From Croceicoccus sediminis (GTDB taxonomy: Bacteria > Pseudomonadota > Alphaproteobacteria > Sphingomonadales > Sphingomonadaceae): a DNA stretch of 64,000 nt. A program made the position numbers and the translations under genes. Shown here in pieces: positions 26,270-35,747 of this stretch. The notes beneath the pieces are model-generated. The model ran no database searches. It was not told the origin of the DNA and saw nothing but the letters and a program-made list of their open reading frames with translations. The stretch's first letter is position 1, and each line of letters starts with the position of its first letter. The DNA lies in NCBI RefSeq assembly GCF_007570835.1, contig NZ_SUNC01000001.1, positions 558,001-622,000 on the forward strand, written 5' to 3'.

Positions 26270-26668
26270 TCAGCCGAAGTGGAGCGCTCCCGCTACGGTC
26301 AGGGCAAGGCCGACCAGCAAACTTACCGTCGCCCAGCCCTTGTGCATGAACGACAGGTTCTTCAGCCAGAAATGGAAGTAGATGTCGGAAAAGCCGACGA
26401 CGACCAGCGCTTCGAGGATCATCAGGCCGCCGATGACCTTCATCACGCAGGCCAGGAGGTCCGCTGGCACCCAAGGATTGACGAGATAGATCGCAGCCCC
26501 GGCCGCCAGTTCGGCAACGCCCGAAATCATCTGAAGCGCGGGGCTGTCCTCGACCTCTTTGACCAGCGTTTGCCAGATACCGGGACGGCGCAGCGCGCCG
26601 GTGGCGGCGGACATGGCGAACAGGCCCAGCAGCATGGCTGTCCAGGCAGTGGGGTCGATAACAGGCAT
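26270..26668 (-). CDS. Four-TM membrane protein of unknown function
   Basis: A 132-residue hydrophobic protein with four helices (about residues 5-25, 45-65, 68-92, 105-130) and a polar FHFWLKNLSFMHKGWAT loop. The layout recalls DoxX-like or DUF4345-type small membrane proteins, but no signature is clear. It is on the same strand as thiC and lies upstream of the riboswitch. Confidence 0.7.
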   Translation of the reverse strand: MPVIDPTAWTAMLLGLFAMSAATGALRRPGIWQTLVKEVEDSPALQMISGVAELAAGAAIYLVNPWVPADLLACVMKVIGGLMILEALVVVGFSDIYFHFWLKNLSFMHKGWATVSLLVGLALTVAGALHFG

Positions 26669-26763
26669 CTGGAAATTCCCTCCTCATTTCCCGCGAATAC
26701 GGGCAAACCGATCAAGACGCTCGAGGGGGTAAGCGTCCTGTGTTCATCGCGTATTTAGTGACT

Positions 26764-26788
26764 GGGCGCGCCGTGGTCCAGCGCGCCC
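26764..26788. terminator. GC hairpin between mipA-like gene and the small membrane gene
   Basis: GGGCGCGC (26764-26771) and GCGCGCCC (26781-26788) form an 8-bp stem past the stop of the MipA gene. A T-rich end follows only on the plus strand, so use as a terminator for the minus-strand gene is uncertain. Confidence 0.35.
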
Positions 26789-26819
26789 TTCGCCTTTTCG
26801 TCAGAAGCCGGGATTTGGC

Positions 26820-27773
26820 TCAAAATGCATAGCCGACGCCCGCCAGTACCATGAATTGGTCCCGGTCACCGCGCATCGACACGATGGGGGTTTCCGCCGC
26901 GCTGCCCTGAAGCCGTTCGTAGACGAGCGAAGTCGCAATACCGAATCCGCCGTTGCGGAAGTCGCCGTCGAGATCCATGCCCCAGTACGCCTTCGCGTCC
27001 CAGTCCTTCATGCCCCCGTCGGCTTCATAGACCGGAAGCGCGCCGTCGGTGGCCGCGCTGCCTTCGGGGGTGATCGTGTAGTAATAATCGGCCCACTTGT
27101 CGTCGTGCCAGCTCGCGCCGACCGACACGCCCGCGCCCATGCCCTTCGACAGGGCGGTGAAGTAGGACAGCGAGATCCGGCTCTGCCGCCCTGCCCCCTT
27201 GCCCGACACGTCCCAGCGCATGCCATAGCTGAGCGCCAGCGAATCGACCGGGGTGAGCAGGTTCTTCTTCGAGATGCCCGCGCTGAAGCCCAGCTCGACC
27301 GTGCTGTCGAGTTCGGGCAGCATATCGACGATCTCGTCCTTCACCGATCCGGTGCGAACCGCGCTGTACTGAATTTCGGGACCGAAACTGAGTTCGATGT
27401 CGCCGGGAAGATTGGGGATGAGATCGAGTTCGAGGCCGATCCCGCTGGTCTTGAAGGCGATACCCGCGACCGAGCCGCGCACCGCGCCGCCGACCTGCAC
27501 GCCATATTCGTCCGCGCCTTCGTAGTCGGGGACATAGCCCGCGCCCAGCGCCACGATGACGTAGTCGCCGTCATAGACTTCTTCGAGGTCGGGCTGTTCG
27601 AGGCGAAGCGGCTGACGGTCAACCGCGGCCGCATTGGCGTGAGCCGCCGATGAAAAAAGGACCGCCGCGGCAAAGGCTGCGCTTGTCATGACGGTGCGGG
27701 TCGGCGCGATCTGGTTCAAGTGGGTCAAGTCCCTGAGATTGGTTTGCTTCGTTCGGGAACGCTCCGCCGTCAT
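26820..27773 (-). CDS. MipA/OmpV family outer-membrane protein
   Basis: A 317-residue outer-membrane barrel. After a signal peptide ending near SSAAHA, the mature chain shows VIVALGAGYVPDYEGADEY, the hallmark of the MipA/OmpV first strand, followed by alternating beta strands to a terminal Phe (AGVGYAF). MipA scaffolds MltA and PBP1b in E. coli; other members are porin-like. The ATG at 27773 gives a long n-region; 27689 is an alternative. The open frame upstream to 28889 overlaps crtY and is noise. It is divergent from the crt operon. Confidence 0.88.
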   Translation of the reverse strand: MTAERSRTKQTNLRDLTHLNQIAPTRTVMTSAAFAAAVLFSSAAHANAAAVDRQPLRLEQPDLEEVYDGDYVIVALGAGYVPDYEGADEYGVQVGGAVRGSVAGIAFKTSGIGLELDLIPNLPGDIELSFGPEIQYSAVRTGSVKDEIVDMLPELDSTVELGFSAGISKKNLLTPVDSLALSYGMRWDVSGKGAGRQSRISLSYFTALSKGMGAGVSVGASWHDDKWADYYYTITPEGSAATDGALPVYEADGGMKDWDAKAYWGMDLDGDFRNGGFGIATSLVYERLQGSAAETPIVSMRGDRDQFMVLAGVGYAF

Positions 27774-27791
27774 GCCGGTTCCGCGATGACG

Positions 27792-27824
27792 AGGTATGGG
27801 ACAAGGTATGGACAGGACCTTGTC
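27792..27824. promoter_or_regulatory. Inverted and direct repeats between mipA-like gene and crtY
   Basis: GACAAGGT (27800-27807) and ACCTTGTC (27817-27824) are perfect 8-bp arms around a 9-nt spacer, and AGGTATGG is directly repeated at 27792-27799 and 27804-27811. They lie in the 93-bp divergent gap, so a shared operator is likely. Confidence 0.45.
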
Positions 27825-27866
27825 GGCACTTGCGCAGGGCCGCCGGGCCGTGCGAACGAGGCGGGA

Positions 27867-29057
27867 ATGGCCAATCGATACGACATCGCGATTGCGGGCG
27901 GAGGCCTGTCCGGATCGCTGATCGCGCTGATGCTGGCCGATCGGCGCCCCGACTTGTCCATCGCCCTTGTCGAAGCCGGTCCCGCGATCGGCGGCAACCA
28001 CGTATGGTCGTTCTTCGCCACCGACATCGCCGAAGAGAATCGCACCCTGGTCGAAGGGCTGGCCGCAGCGCGGTGGAACGGCGGATACGACGTGCGCTTT
28101 CCCGCCTATCGCCGGACACTCTCGACGCCTTACCGGTCGATCCCTTCGGAAAATCTGGCCGAAGCGGTGGCAAAGGCGCTTCCGGCAGGGGCGATCCATA
28201 CCGGCAGGGCCGTCACCGCGCTCGACCCCGAAGGCATCGACATGGCCGATGGCTCGCGCATCGAAGCAGGCGGCGTCATCGACGCACGCGGGCTGACGCG
28301 CGAGATGCTGGCCGACCTCGACGGCGGGTGGCAGAAATTCGCGGGCGTCATGCTGCGCCTTGCCACGCCGCACAAGATCACCCGACCCATCGTCATGGAC
28401 GCGACCGTCCAGCAGAAGGACGGCTATCGCTTCGTCTATGTCCTGCCCTTTTCGGCGGACGAGGTCTTCGTCGAGGATACCTATTACAGCGACACCCGCT
28501 CGCTCGACGCCGAAACGTTGTTCGCGCGGATCGACGATTATGCGCAGGGGCGCGGCTGGACCGTGGTGGAAAAGACCCGCAAGGAAACCGGCGTCCTGCC
28601 GGTGGTGACGGGCGGCGATTTCGCAAGGTTTCGCAGTCACGGTGTGTCCGGCGTGGCCAAGGCAGGCGTGCGCGCGGGCCTGTTCCAGCCGCTCACCAGC
28701 TATTCCATGCCCGACGCGGTCCGGCTGGCCAGCGCAATCGCCGATGCCGACGCGCACGACAGCGCCAGCCTTGCCGCGCTGACCGAAGCACACGCCGCCG
28801 CGCACTGGCGCACTGGCGGTTTCTACCGGATGCTGGCTCGCATGCTGTTCGGCGCGGCGCAAGGGCGGGATCGTTACAAGGTGCTGCAACGCTTCTATGC
28901 ACTTGACGAAGCGCTGGTGGAACGCTTCTACGCCGGGAACAGCACGCTGTTCGACAAGTTACGTGTGCTGGCCGGGAAGCCCCCCGTTCCCGTGCTGAAG
29001 GCCGCGTCGGTGCTTGCCGGGTTCGGTGCACCGGGGCCGCTGAGAGGAAAGAAATGA
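27867..29057 (+). CDS. crtY: Lycopene beta-cyclase CrtY
   Basis: A 396-residue FAD-dependent cyclase that forms beta-ionone rings on lycopene to give beta-carotene. The dinucleotide-binding motif AIAGGGLSGSLIAL is at residues 8-22, followed by GGNHVWSFF, the mid-protein EVFVEDTYYSD and FQPLTSYSMPDAV typical of CrtY. GAGGCGGGA precedes the ATG. It overlaps crtI by four bases (ATGA), so the crtY-crtI-crtB genes are translationally coupled. Confidence 0.93.
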   Translation: MANRYDIAIAGGGLSGSLIALMLADRRPDLSIALVEAGPAIGGNHVWSFFATDIAEENRTLVEGLAAARWNGGYDVRFPAYRRTLSTPYRSIPSENLAEAVAKALPAGAIHTGRAVTALDPEGIDMADGSRIEAGGVIDARGLTREMLADLDGGWQKFAGVMLRLATPHKITRPIVMDATVQQKDGYRFVYVLPFSADEVFVEDTYYSDTRSLDAETLFARIDDYAQGRGWTVVEKTRKETGVLPVVTGGDFARFRSHGVSGVAKAGVRAGLFQPLTSYSMPDAVRLASAIADADAHDSASLAALTEAHAAAHWRTGGFYRMLARMLFGAAQGRDRYKVLQRFYALDEALVERFYAGNSTLFDKLRVLAGKPPVPVLKAASVLAGFGAPGPLRGKK

Positions 29058-30559
29058 CCGACAAGGACCAGCCTATCCGCCGCGCCGCCGTAATCGGCGC
29101 AGGCTTCGGCGGCCTCGCGCTTGCCATCCGGCTGCAATCGGCCGGTATCGACACCACCGTGATCGAGGCGCGGGACAAGCCCGGCGGGCGGGCCTACGTC
29201 TGGGAAAAGGACGGCTTTACTTTCGATGCCGGCCCCACCGTGATCACCGATCCCGACTGCCTGGAACAGCTCTGGCGGCTGACCGATCACGAGATGTTGG
29301 ACGACATCGAACTGATGGAGGTCAAGCCGTTCTACCGCCTGCAATGGGAAGACGGGACGACCTTCGATTATTCGAACGACCTGCAGCAGCTGGCCGCCGA
29401 GATCAGCAAGCTGAATCCCGACGACGTGGCGGGGTACGAAGAATTTTCCGCCTATTCCGAAGGGGTCTATACCGAAGGCTACCTGAAGCTGGGGCACAAG
29501 CCGTTCCTCAACTTCTCCGACATGATCAAGGCCGCGCCCGCGTTGGCCAAGTATCAGGCATGGCGGTCTGTCTATTCGATCGTGTCGAAATACGTGAAGA
29601 ACGAAAAACTGCGCGAGGCGCTGTCGTTTCACACGCTGCTTGTCGGCGGCAACCCGATGTCGACCAGCGCGATCTATGCCCTGATCCACAAGCTGGAAAA
29701 GGACGGCGGTGTCTGGTGGGCGAAGGGCGGCACGAACAAGCTGATCGCCGCGATGGTCAAGCACCTCGAACGGCTGGGCGGCACGGTCCGGCTGGGCGAC
29801 GCTGTGGAAAGCATCGACACCGTGGGCAACCGCGTGACGGGCGTGACCACGAAAAGCGGGTGGTCCGAACGGTTCGACGCGGTGGCGGCCAATTCCGACC
29901 TCATGCACACGTACCGCGACCTGCTCTCGACCAACCGGCGCGGGGGAAAAGTGGCAAAGTCGCTGGCGCGCAAGCGGTGGAGCCCGTCGCTTTTCGTCGT
30001 GCACTTCGGGGTCGAGGGCGCGTGGCCCGGCATTCCGCACCACATGATCCTGTTCGGCCCGCGCTACGAAGGACTGCTGAACGACATCTACAAGTCCGGC
30101 GTCCTGCCGCGCGATTTCTCGATCTATCTGCATCACCCCAACGTCACCGACCCGTCGATGGCGCCGGAGGGGATGAGCACGTTCTACGCCCTCGTCCCCG
30201 TCGCCCACATGGGCAAGTTGCGGGTGGACTGGGAGAAGGTCGGCGTGGAACTGGAAAAGCGCGTGCTGGACGAAGTGGGCCGCCGCCTGATCCCCGACAT
30301 CCATTCGCGGATCGTGACGAAGTTCCACTACACCCCCGCCGATTTCGGTACCGACCTGTCGGCGCACATGGGCTCTGCCTTCAGCCTGGAGCCGATCCTG
30401 ACGCAAAGCGCGTGGTTCCGCGTGCACAACCGCGATGACGAGATCGGGAACCTCTATTTCGTCGGCGCGGGCACGCATCCGGGCGCGGGCATTCCGGGCG
30501 TCGTCGGTTCTGCACGGGCGACCGCGCGGTTGATGATTTCCGACCTGTCGAGAGGCTGA
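29054..30559 (+). CDS. crtI: Phytoene desaturase CrtI
   Basis: A 501-residue FAD-dependent desaturase converting phytoene into lycopene in four steps at the inner membrane. AAVIGAGFGGLALAIRLQ is the N-terminal FAD motif, with EARDKPGGRAYVWEKDGFTF next, and the C-terminal carotenoid-oxidoreductase signature YFVGAGTHPGAGIPGVV-type (residues near 470-490). Length and motifs are normal for bacterial CrtI. Confidence 0.96.
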   Translation: MTDKDQPIRRAAVIGAGFGGLALAIRLQSAGIDTTVIEARDKPGGRAYVWEKDGFTFDAGPTVITDPDCLEQLWRLTDHEMLDDIELMEVKPFYRLQWEDGTTFDYSNDLQQLAAEISKLNPDDVAGYEEFSAYSEGVYTEGYLKLGHKPFLNFSDMIKAAPALAKYQAWRSVYSIVSKYVKNEKLREALSFHTLLVGGNPMSTSAIYALIHKLEKDGGVWWAKGGTNKLIAAMVKHLERLGGTVRLGDAVESIDTVGNRVTGVTTKSGWSERFDAVAANSDLMHTYRDLLSTNRRGGKVAKSLARKRWSPSLFVVHFGVEGAWPGIPHHMILFGPRYEGLLNDIYKSGVLPRDFSIYLHHPNVTDPSMAPEGMSTFYALVPVAHMGKLRVDWEKVGVELEKRVLDEVGRRLIPDIHSRIVTKFHYTPADFGTDLSAHMGSAFSLEPILTQSAWFRVHNRDDEIGNLYFVGAGTHPGAGIPGVVGSARATARLMISDLSRG

Positions 30560-30567
30560 GACCGACT

Positions 30568-31536
30568 TTGCCGAAAAGCCGCGACGAACTGGTTGCTCAC
30601 GCCCGCAATACGATCGCGCGCGGATCGAAAAGCTTTGCCGCCGCATCGATGCTGTTCGACCGCGTGACGCGCGAGCGGGTCTGGCTGCTCTATGCCTGGT
30701 GCCGCGCGGCGGACGACCTTGCCGATGCGCAGGACATGGGCGGCGAGCTTGGCGACCAATCGGACGCTGCCGAACGACTAGCCACCATCCGGACGCGCAC
30801 CGCACTGGCGCTGTCGGGGGTGGAAACCGGCGATGCGTCGTTCGATGGGCTGGCCGTGGTCGCAGGCGAATGCGGGCTGACGCAGGACATGTGCGACGAC
30901 GTCATCGCCGGGTTCGCGCTGGACGCCGACGACTGGCGACCGCGCAGCGAGTCCGACATGCTGCAATATTGCTATCACGTGGCCGGCGCGGTGGGCGTGA
31001 TGATGGCCAAGGTCATGGGCGTGCCGGACGAAGATGCCGACACGCTGGACCGGGCCTGCGATCTTGGCATCGCGTTCCAGCTTGCCAATATCATGCGCGA
31101 CTTGTGGGAAGACGATGCCGCGGGTCGTTGCTACCTGCCGGTCGAATGGCTGGTCGAGGCCGACATCGCGCCGGGCCAACACATGAAGCCGATGTACCGC
31201 GCCGAACTGGTCGCCATGGTCCACGATGCCTGCCTCATGGCCCGCGCCTATGAAGCATCGGCTCGCATCGGCGCGGCCCGCCTGCCACTGCGCTGTCGCT
31301 GGGCGATCCTGTCGGCCACCGGCATTTACGGATCGATCGCGCGCAAGGTCGAGAAAGCGGGGGTCCATGGATGGGACCACCGCGTCTTCACCAGCCGCTT
31401 CGAAAAGCTGGGCCACGTCTTCGGCGCAGGCGCCGCCAGCCTGCGCGCCCCGCCCGCCTCCTGCGGCCAAGAGGCAGAGGCCCGCCCCCTCACCCGCCGC
31501 GACTTCGAGGAGCGCGCACGGAAGGCAGCCCGGTGA
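30568..31536 (+). CDS. crtB: Phytoene synthase CrtB
   Basis: A 322-residue prenyl-diphosphate synthase that joins two geranylgeranyl diphosphates into phytoene. The two aspartate-rich motifs are present: AADDLADAQD and the QLANIMRDLWEDDAAGRCYLP segment, plus YCYHVAGAVGVMM. A TTG at 30568 is the only start giving the family N-terminus (SKSFAAASMLFD follows). It is eight bases after crtI, completing an operon sufficient for beta-carotene from GGPP. Confidence 0.95.
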   Translation: MPKSRDELVAHARNTIARGSKSFAAASMLFDRVTRERVWLLYAWCRAADDLADAQDMGGELGDQSDAAERLATIRTRTALALSGVETGDASFDGLAVVAGECGLTQDMCDDVIAGFALDADDWRPRSESDMLQYCYHVAGAVGVMMAKVMGVPDEDADTLDRACDLGIAFQLANIMRDLWEDDAAGRCYLPVEWLVEADIAPGQHMKPMYRAELVAMVHDACLMARAYEASARIGAARLPLRCRWAILSATGIYGSIARKVEKAGVHGWDHRVFTSRFEKLGHVFGAGAASLRAPPASCGQEAEARPLTRRDFEERARKAAR

Positions 31537-31560
31537 AGGTGCGCGGATGAAGCAGGCCCG

Positions 31561-32187
31561 GTGAGTTTCAGAAAACCTTTTCGTGCTGTGCCGCTAAAAG
31601 GCAAGAACGGCAGACCAATTCGCTTTCGCAAACCGCGCTCTAAAGGGCCGACGCTCAAGTTCTGGGATAAACCCGTCATCAAGAAGAAAAAGATAAACTG
31701 GTGGGCAATCGCGCTCGCCATCGGCTCGGTAGTCCTGATCGGCTACGGCGTGTCCATGGGCTATGGCCCGATGGTGATCGGCACCGGTACGTCTTACAGC
31801 GAAACGTCGGCCGCCCCCTTGGCCAGCCCCGAAGACACGCTCTACGCCAACTTCGGCATCTGCGACGGCGGCAAGCGGCAGAACTGCGTCGTCGACGGCG
31901 ACACGTTCTGGTTCGCAGGCGAGAAGTATCGCGTTCTCGACATCAACACGCCCGAGATTTCCAATCCGCAGTGCGACCGTGAACTGGCGCTGGGCCGCGC
32001 GGCGACGCAGCGGTTTCGCCAGTTGATCAACGACGGTCCCTTCAGCCTTGAGAGCGGGCCGGAGGAAACCGATCGCTATGGCCGCAAGCTGCGCCGGGTG
32101 ATGCGCGGCGGCCAATCGCTGGGCGATATTCTCGTGGCCCAAGGGCTGGCGGAAACCTGGCAGGGCCATCGCAGCGGCTGGTGTTAA
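31561..32187 (+). CDS. Membrane-anchored staphylococcal-nuclease-like (thermonuclease) protein
   Basis: A 208-residue protein. A basic N-terminus with a KKKK tract precedes a membrane helix (about residues 47-70, INWWAIALAIGSVVLIGYGV), and residues 100-200 form an SNase domain: CVVDGDTFWFAGEKYRVLDINTPEI carries the first active-site Arg region, and EETDRYGRKLRRV the Glu and second Arg. Ca2+-dependent nuclease activity in the periplasm is likely. The GTG at 31561 lies 24 bases after crtB and may be read through from that operon. Confidence 0.85.
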   Translation: MSFRKPFRAVPLKGKNGRPIRFRKPRSKGPTLKFWDKPVIKKKKINWWAIALAIGSVVLIGYGVSMGYGPMVIGTGTSYSETSAAPLASPEDTLYANFGICDGGKRQNCVVDGDTFWFAGEKYRVLDINTPEISNPQCDRELALGRAATQRFRQLINDGPFSLESGPEETDRYGRKLRRVMRGGQSLGDILVAQGLAETWQGHRSGWC

Positions 32188-32267
32188 TCTGCCGTTTTCC
32201 ATTCTTCGCTACTGTGTTTCTTGTGAGTCGGGTGGAACTCCTGGCGCAGAAGAGGCGTTGGCCTATC

Positions 32268-32897
32268 ATGACTGTCGATGTGCAACTTCACGAGATCACC
32301 GGCGCGACTGACGCCGAGGAACGCTTTATCAAGGACAGCGTGATCCTGCTTCGCAAGGCGGTGAGCAGTCCCGGCTTCGGCGGCTCCGTCCGTCAGGCCG
32401 AATACGGCTTTACCGGCTGGCAAAGCTTGCACGGCGCCGTGAAAGACATGGACGGCGACGCTATCTGGGATCGCATCGTCCATGGCCGTGAATGCGGCAT
32501 GACGGCCGATCACACGCTCGATATCGCGATTTCGGTCGAGGATATGGACGGCCCCGACAGCGATCATCCCGTCATCGGCCGCACGCGGCTCGGCACCCTT
32601 CCCATCCGCACCGCACGCTGGTTCGTGGCGCTTTGCATGGATGCGGGCGACCGCGTGAACATGGCCGCGCACCTGATGCACCAGTGGATGCACGTGTCGG
32701 GCTTCGTCCATGGCAAGGACCATACCGGCCACGATGCGCCGGCCGTTCTTGCCAAGCTGGTCCGCCGTTCGCTCGAATCGGACTATGGCGACGAAATCAA
32801 CGCACAGGTCACCGCGCACCTGACGCTGGACGTTTCCGACTGCGATTGCTGCGTCAGTGCCGATGCGCCCGAGCCGACCCCGGCGCGCGCCGCCTGA
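32268..32897 (+). CDS. Metzincin-like protein with HQxxHxxGxxH in place of HExxHxxGxxH
   Basis: A 209-residue protein without a signal peptide. It carries a zinc-metalloprotease-like stretch HQWMHVSGFVH at residues 138-148, which fits the metzincin signature HExxHxxGxxH at every position except the catalytic Glu, which is Gln139. The flanking Met-rich helix and a following HGKDH suggest a zinc-binding fold. A CDCC cluster (about residue 194) is near the C-terminus. I do not recognise a named family. The ATG at 32268 lacks a strong ribosome site; an upstream GTG is possible. Confidence 0.65.
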   Translation: MTVDVQLHEITGATDAEERFIKDSVILLRKAVSSPGFGGSVRQAEYGFTGWQSLHGAVKDMDGDAIWDRIVHGRECGMTADHTLDIAISVEDMDGPDSDHPVIGRTRLGTLPIRTARWFVALCMDAGDRVNMAAHLMHQWMHVSGFVHGKDHTGHDAPAVLAKLVRRSLESDYGDEINAQVTAHLTLDVSDCDCCVSADAPEPTPARAA

Positions 32898-32969
32898 TTC
32901 CAAATATCGCCGGGGGTTAAGCCCCGCCTGCTCATTGGCCTGAAAGCCTGCCGCCCCTATCTGGGAAGG

Positions 32970-35747
32970 ATGGCGTCCGCCCCCCTTCCCCAACCTGTGC
33001 CCCTGCCCGCGCTGCATGCCAGCCATTCGGGCTGCTGGCTGGCGGACCCGTCGGGCAACGTCCGTGCCCTTTCGCGGGGCGAGGCGATCATGGCGGCGGC
33101 CGAAACGCCGCTGCTGATGCTGAACGCGCCGCTGGTGGCCAGCCGCCTCGGCTATCCCGAATTGTCGGGCCTCGACCTTCTCGAACTCTATGCCTTTGTC
33201 CACCCGGCGAGCTTTGTCGTGCCGACGCCCAAGGGGCTGGCGCAGGCTCTGAACCTGCCAGTGCCGGAGCATGAGGGCGAAGTACCGATGCTCCTCGCCC
33301 GTGCCGCCGCGCGCCTTTTCGAAAGGTGCGAGGCGGATGATTGGACACAGCGCGAAGGGGCGTGGTCCGTGCTGCAATCGCTGGCGCGCCAGAAATGGCC
33401 ATGGTCCGGCCTGCTAGCGCCGCACGTGCGCAAGCCGGAACGGGCCGAACGCTGGCTCTTTGCAAGATTGCCGGAGTGGGAGGAACTGCCGCCCCGCCCT
33501 CAGCCAAAGCACGTCCCGCTCGCACCCGAAGACGTCGCCGCGCGGCTCGACACTCTAACCGGCGAAGGATCGGAAAAGCGCGAAGGTCAGCGCGACTACG
33601 CACAGGAAGCCGCGCACGTCTTTGCCCCGCGCCCCGAAAAGGGCCGCCCCAACATGGTGCTGGCCCAAGCGGGAACCGGGGTCGGCAAGACGCTGGGTTA
33701 TCTCGCGCCTGCGTCCTTGTGGTCACAGGCGGCGGAAGGCACCGTCTGGGTTTCCACTTATACCAAGGCGCTGCAACGCCAGCTTCGCCGCGAAAGCCGC
33801 AGGGCCTGGCCCGAAGCCGATGGTTCCGACCGCCAGACCCCCGCCGTCGTCGTGCGCAAGGGGCGGGAAAACTACCTCTGCCTGCTGAACCTCGAAGACG
33901 CGCTGCAGGGCGGTTTCCAGAACCGGGCAGGCATTTTCGCGCAGCTCGTGGCGCGGTGGGCCGCCTATAGCGAGGACGGCGACATGGTCGGCGGCGACTT
34001 GCCCGGCTGGCTGCCGACGCTGTTCCGCAGACGCGGTCTTGCCGCGCTGACCGACCGGCGGGGCGAATGCGTTTATGCCGCCTGCCCGCATTACAAGAAG
34101 TGCTTCATCGAACGCGCCGCGCGGCAGTCGGCCCATGCCGACCTGGTCATCGCGAACCACGCGCTGGTCATGGTCCACGCCGCCCGCGGTGGCGAGCGTG
34201 ACGGCCAGCAGCGCCCCAGCCGGATCGTCTTCGACGAAGGGCACCACCTGTTCGATGCCGCCGATTCGACTTTCGCCGTCGCGCTCTCGGGCAGCGAGGC
34301 GATCGAGATGCGCCGCTGGGTAATTGGCCCCGAAGGCAAGTCCAAAGGCCGCAGGCGCGGCCTTGCCGCCCGCCTTGCCGATGTGGCGAGCTATGACGAG
34401 GGCGGCGAGGAAGCGATCGCCGCCGCGCGCGAGGCCGCATCGGGCCTGCCCGCCGACGGCTGGCTTGCCCGCATCAACGAGGGCGAGCCCTGGGGCCCGC
34501 TCGAACAGCTATTCGCCGCCGTGCGCCGCGTGACTTATGCCCGCGACGAAGCGGGGAGCGAGGCGGGATACGGGCTGGAGACCGAGGCGGTGGAGCTCGA
34601 CGGCCCCTTCATCGAGGCGGCGTCCGAGGCGCGCGACGCGCTCGCCGCGCTGCGCCAGCCGCTGATGAAGCTGGGCTCCCGGCTTGAGGCGATCCTTGAA
34701 GATCCGCCGGACTGGCTGGACCCGCAAGGGCGCCAGCGCGTGGAAGGCGCGCGCCATTCGTTATCGTGGCGGATCGACGCGCTGACCGCGTGGGAAGCGC
34801 TTCTGGCACGGCTCGGTGGGCCGGCCGATCCCGATTTCGTCGACTGGCTGTCGGTCGAACGGGCCGAGGCGCGCGAATTCGACATCGCCATCCACCGCCG
34901 CTGGCTGGACCCGATGCGCCCGTTTGCGGCGACCGTGCTGGAACCGGCCCACGGGGTGCTGCAAACCAGCGCAACGCTGTGCGACCGTTCGCCAGAGGGG
35001 CCGGACTGGGACCGCGCGGTCGCGCGTTCGGGTGCGTCGGTCATCGGCCTAAATCCGCGGATCAGCGAAGCGGCCAGCCCGTTCGACTATGCGACCCAGG
35101 CGCAGGTCATCATCGTGACCGACGTGAAGAAAGGCGACATCGCCGGGCTCGCCGCCGCCTATGGCCAGCTGATCGAGGCAAGCGAAGGCGGCGTGCTGGG
35201 CCTGTTCACCGCGATCCGGCGGCTGCGCGCGGTCCATGCCCGCATCGCAGACAGGCTGGCGCGATCGGGCCTGCCGCTTTTCGCCCAGCATGTCGATCCG
35301 ATCGACACGGGCACGCTGGTCGACATTTTCCGCGACGATCCGCGCGCCTCGCTGCTGGGCACCGACGCCTTGCGCGATGGGGTCGACGTGCCGGGTGATT
35401 CCCTGCGCCTTGTGGTCATGGAACAGGTTCCCTGGCCCAAGCCGTCGATCCTGCACCGCGCCCGCCGCGCCGCCGCCGGGGGCGAGCGGGCGGACAGGCA
35501 GGCGCATGACGATGCTATCGTGCGGGCCCGGTTGTCGCAGGCATTCGGGCGGCTCATCCGGTCGCGTGGGGACAGCGGGGCCTTCGTCGTCCTGTCGTCT
35601 GCATTCCCTTCGCGGCTGCTCTCCGCTTTCCCCACAGGCACACCTGTCACGCGAACGACACTTGCCGATGCTTTACAAATGTTGCAGCGGGGTGTTTCCT
35701 GTTCCGAGCCACAAGATAAACAAAACGTAAGGGAAAGCGACGTTTGA
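32970..35747 (+). CDS. DinG-type ATP-dependent DNA helicase (XPD-like, Fe-S)
   Basis: A 925-residue superfamily 2 helicase. Walker A AGTGVGKT at about residues 230-237, the Walker B-like FDEGHHLF box, and four Cys (one in NYLCLL, then ECVYAACPHYKKC) that would hold the [4Fe-4S] cluster of DinG/XPD helicases. The C-terminal helicase half ends with a motif VI-like QAFGRLIRSRGD. DinG enzymes resolve R-loops and other structures 5'-3'. Bacterial DinG is usually about 700 residues; this sphingomonad-type form has a longer N-terminus. It overlaps the sixA-like gene. Confidence 0.9.
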   Translation: MASAPLPQPVPLPALHASHSGCWLADPSGNVRALSRGEAIMAAAETPLLMLNAPLVASRLGYPELSGLDLLELYAFVHPASFVVPTPKGLAQALNLPVPEHEGEVPMLLARAAARLFERCEADDWTQREGAWSVLQSLARQKWPWSGLLAPHVRKPERAERWLFARLPEWEELPPRPQPKHVPLAPEDVAARLDTLTGEGSEKREGQRDYAQEAAHVFAPRPEKGRPNMVLAQAGTGVGKTLGYLAPASLWSQAAEGTVWVSTYTKALQRQLRRESRRAWPEADGSDRQTPAVVVRKGRENYLCLLNLEDALQGGFQNRAGIFAQLVARWAAYSEDGDMVGGDLPGWLPTLFRRRGLAALTDRRGECVYAACPHYKKCFIERAARQSAHADLVIANHALVMVHAARGGERDGQQRPSRIVFDEGHHLFDAADSTFAVALSGSEAIEMRRWVIGPEGKSKGRRRGLAARLADVASYDEGGEEAIAAAREAASGLPADGWLARINEGEPWGPLEQLFAAVRRVTYARDEAGSEAGYGLETEAVELDGPFIEAASEARDALAALRQPLMKLGSRLEAILEDPPDWLDPQGRQRVEGARHSLSWRIDALTAWEALLARLGGPADPDFVDWLSVERAEAREFDIAIHRRWLDPMRPFAATVLEPAHGVLQTSATLCDRSPEGPDWDRAVARSGASVIGLNPRISEAASPFDYATQAQVIIVTDVKKGDIAGLAAAYGQLIEASEGGVLGLFTAIRRLRAVHARIADRLARSGLPLFAQHVDPIDTGTLVDIFRDDPRASLLGTDALRDGVDVPGDSLRLVVMEQVPWPKPSILHRARRAAAGGERADRQAHDDAIVRARLSQAFGRLIRSRGDSGAFVVLSSAFPSRLLSAFPTGTPVTRTTLADALQMLQRGVSCSEPQDKQNVRESDV

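Noticed and set aside
26820-28889. MipA frame extended by about 370 residues through crtY
   Set aside because: The extension overlaps an intact crtY on the other strand; the family protein starts at its signal peptide near 27773.
28928-30805. 625-residue minus-strand frame opposite crtI
   Set aside because: Shadow of a conserved crtI with full motifs.
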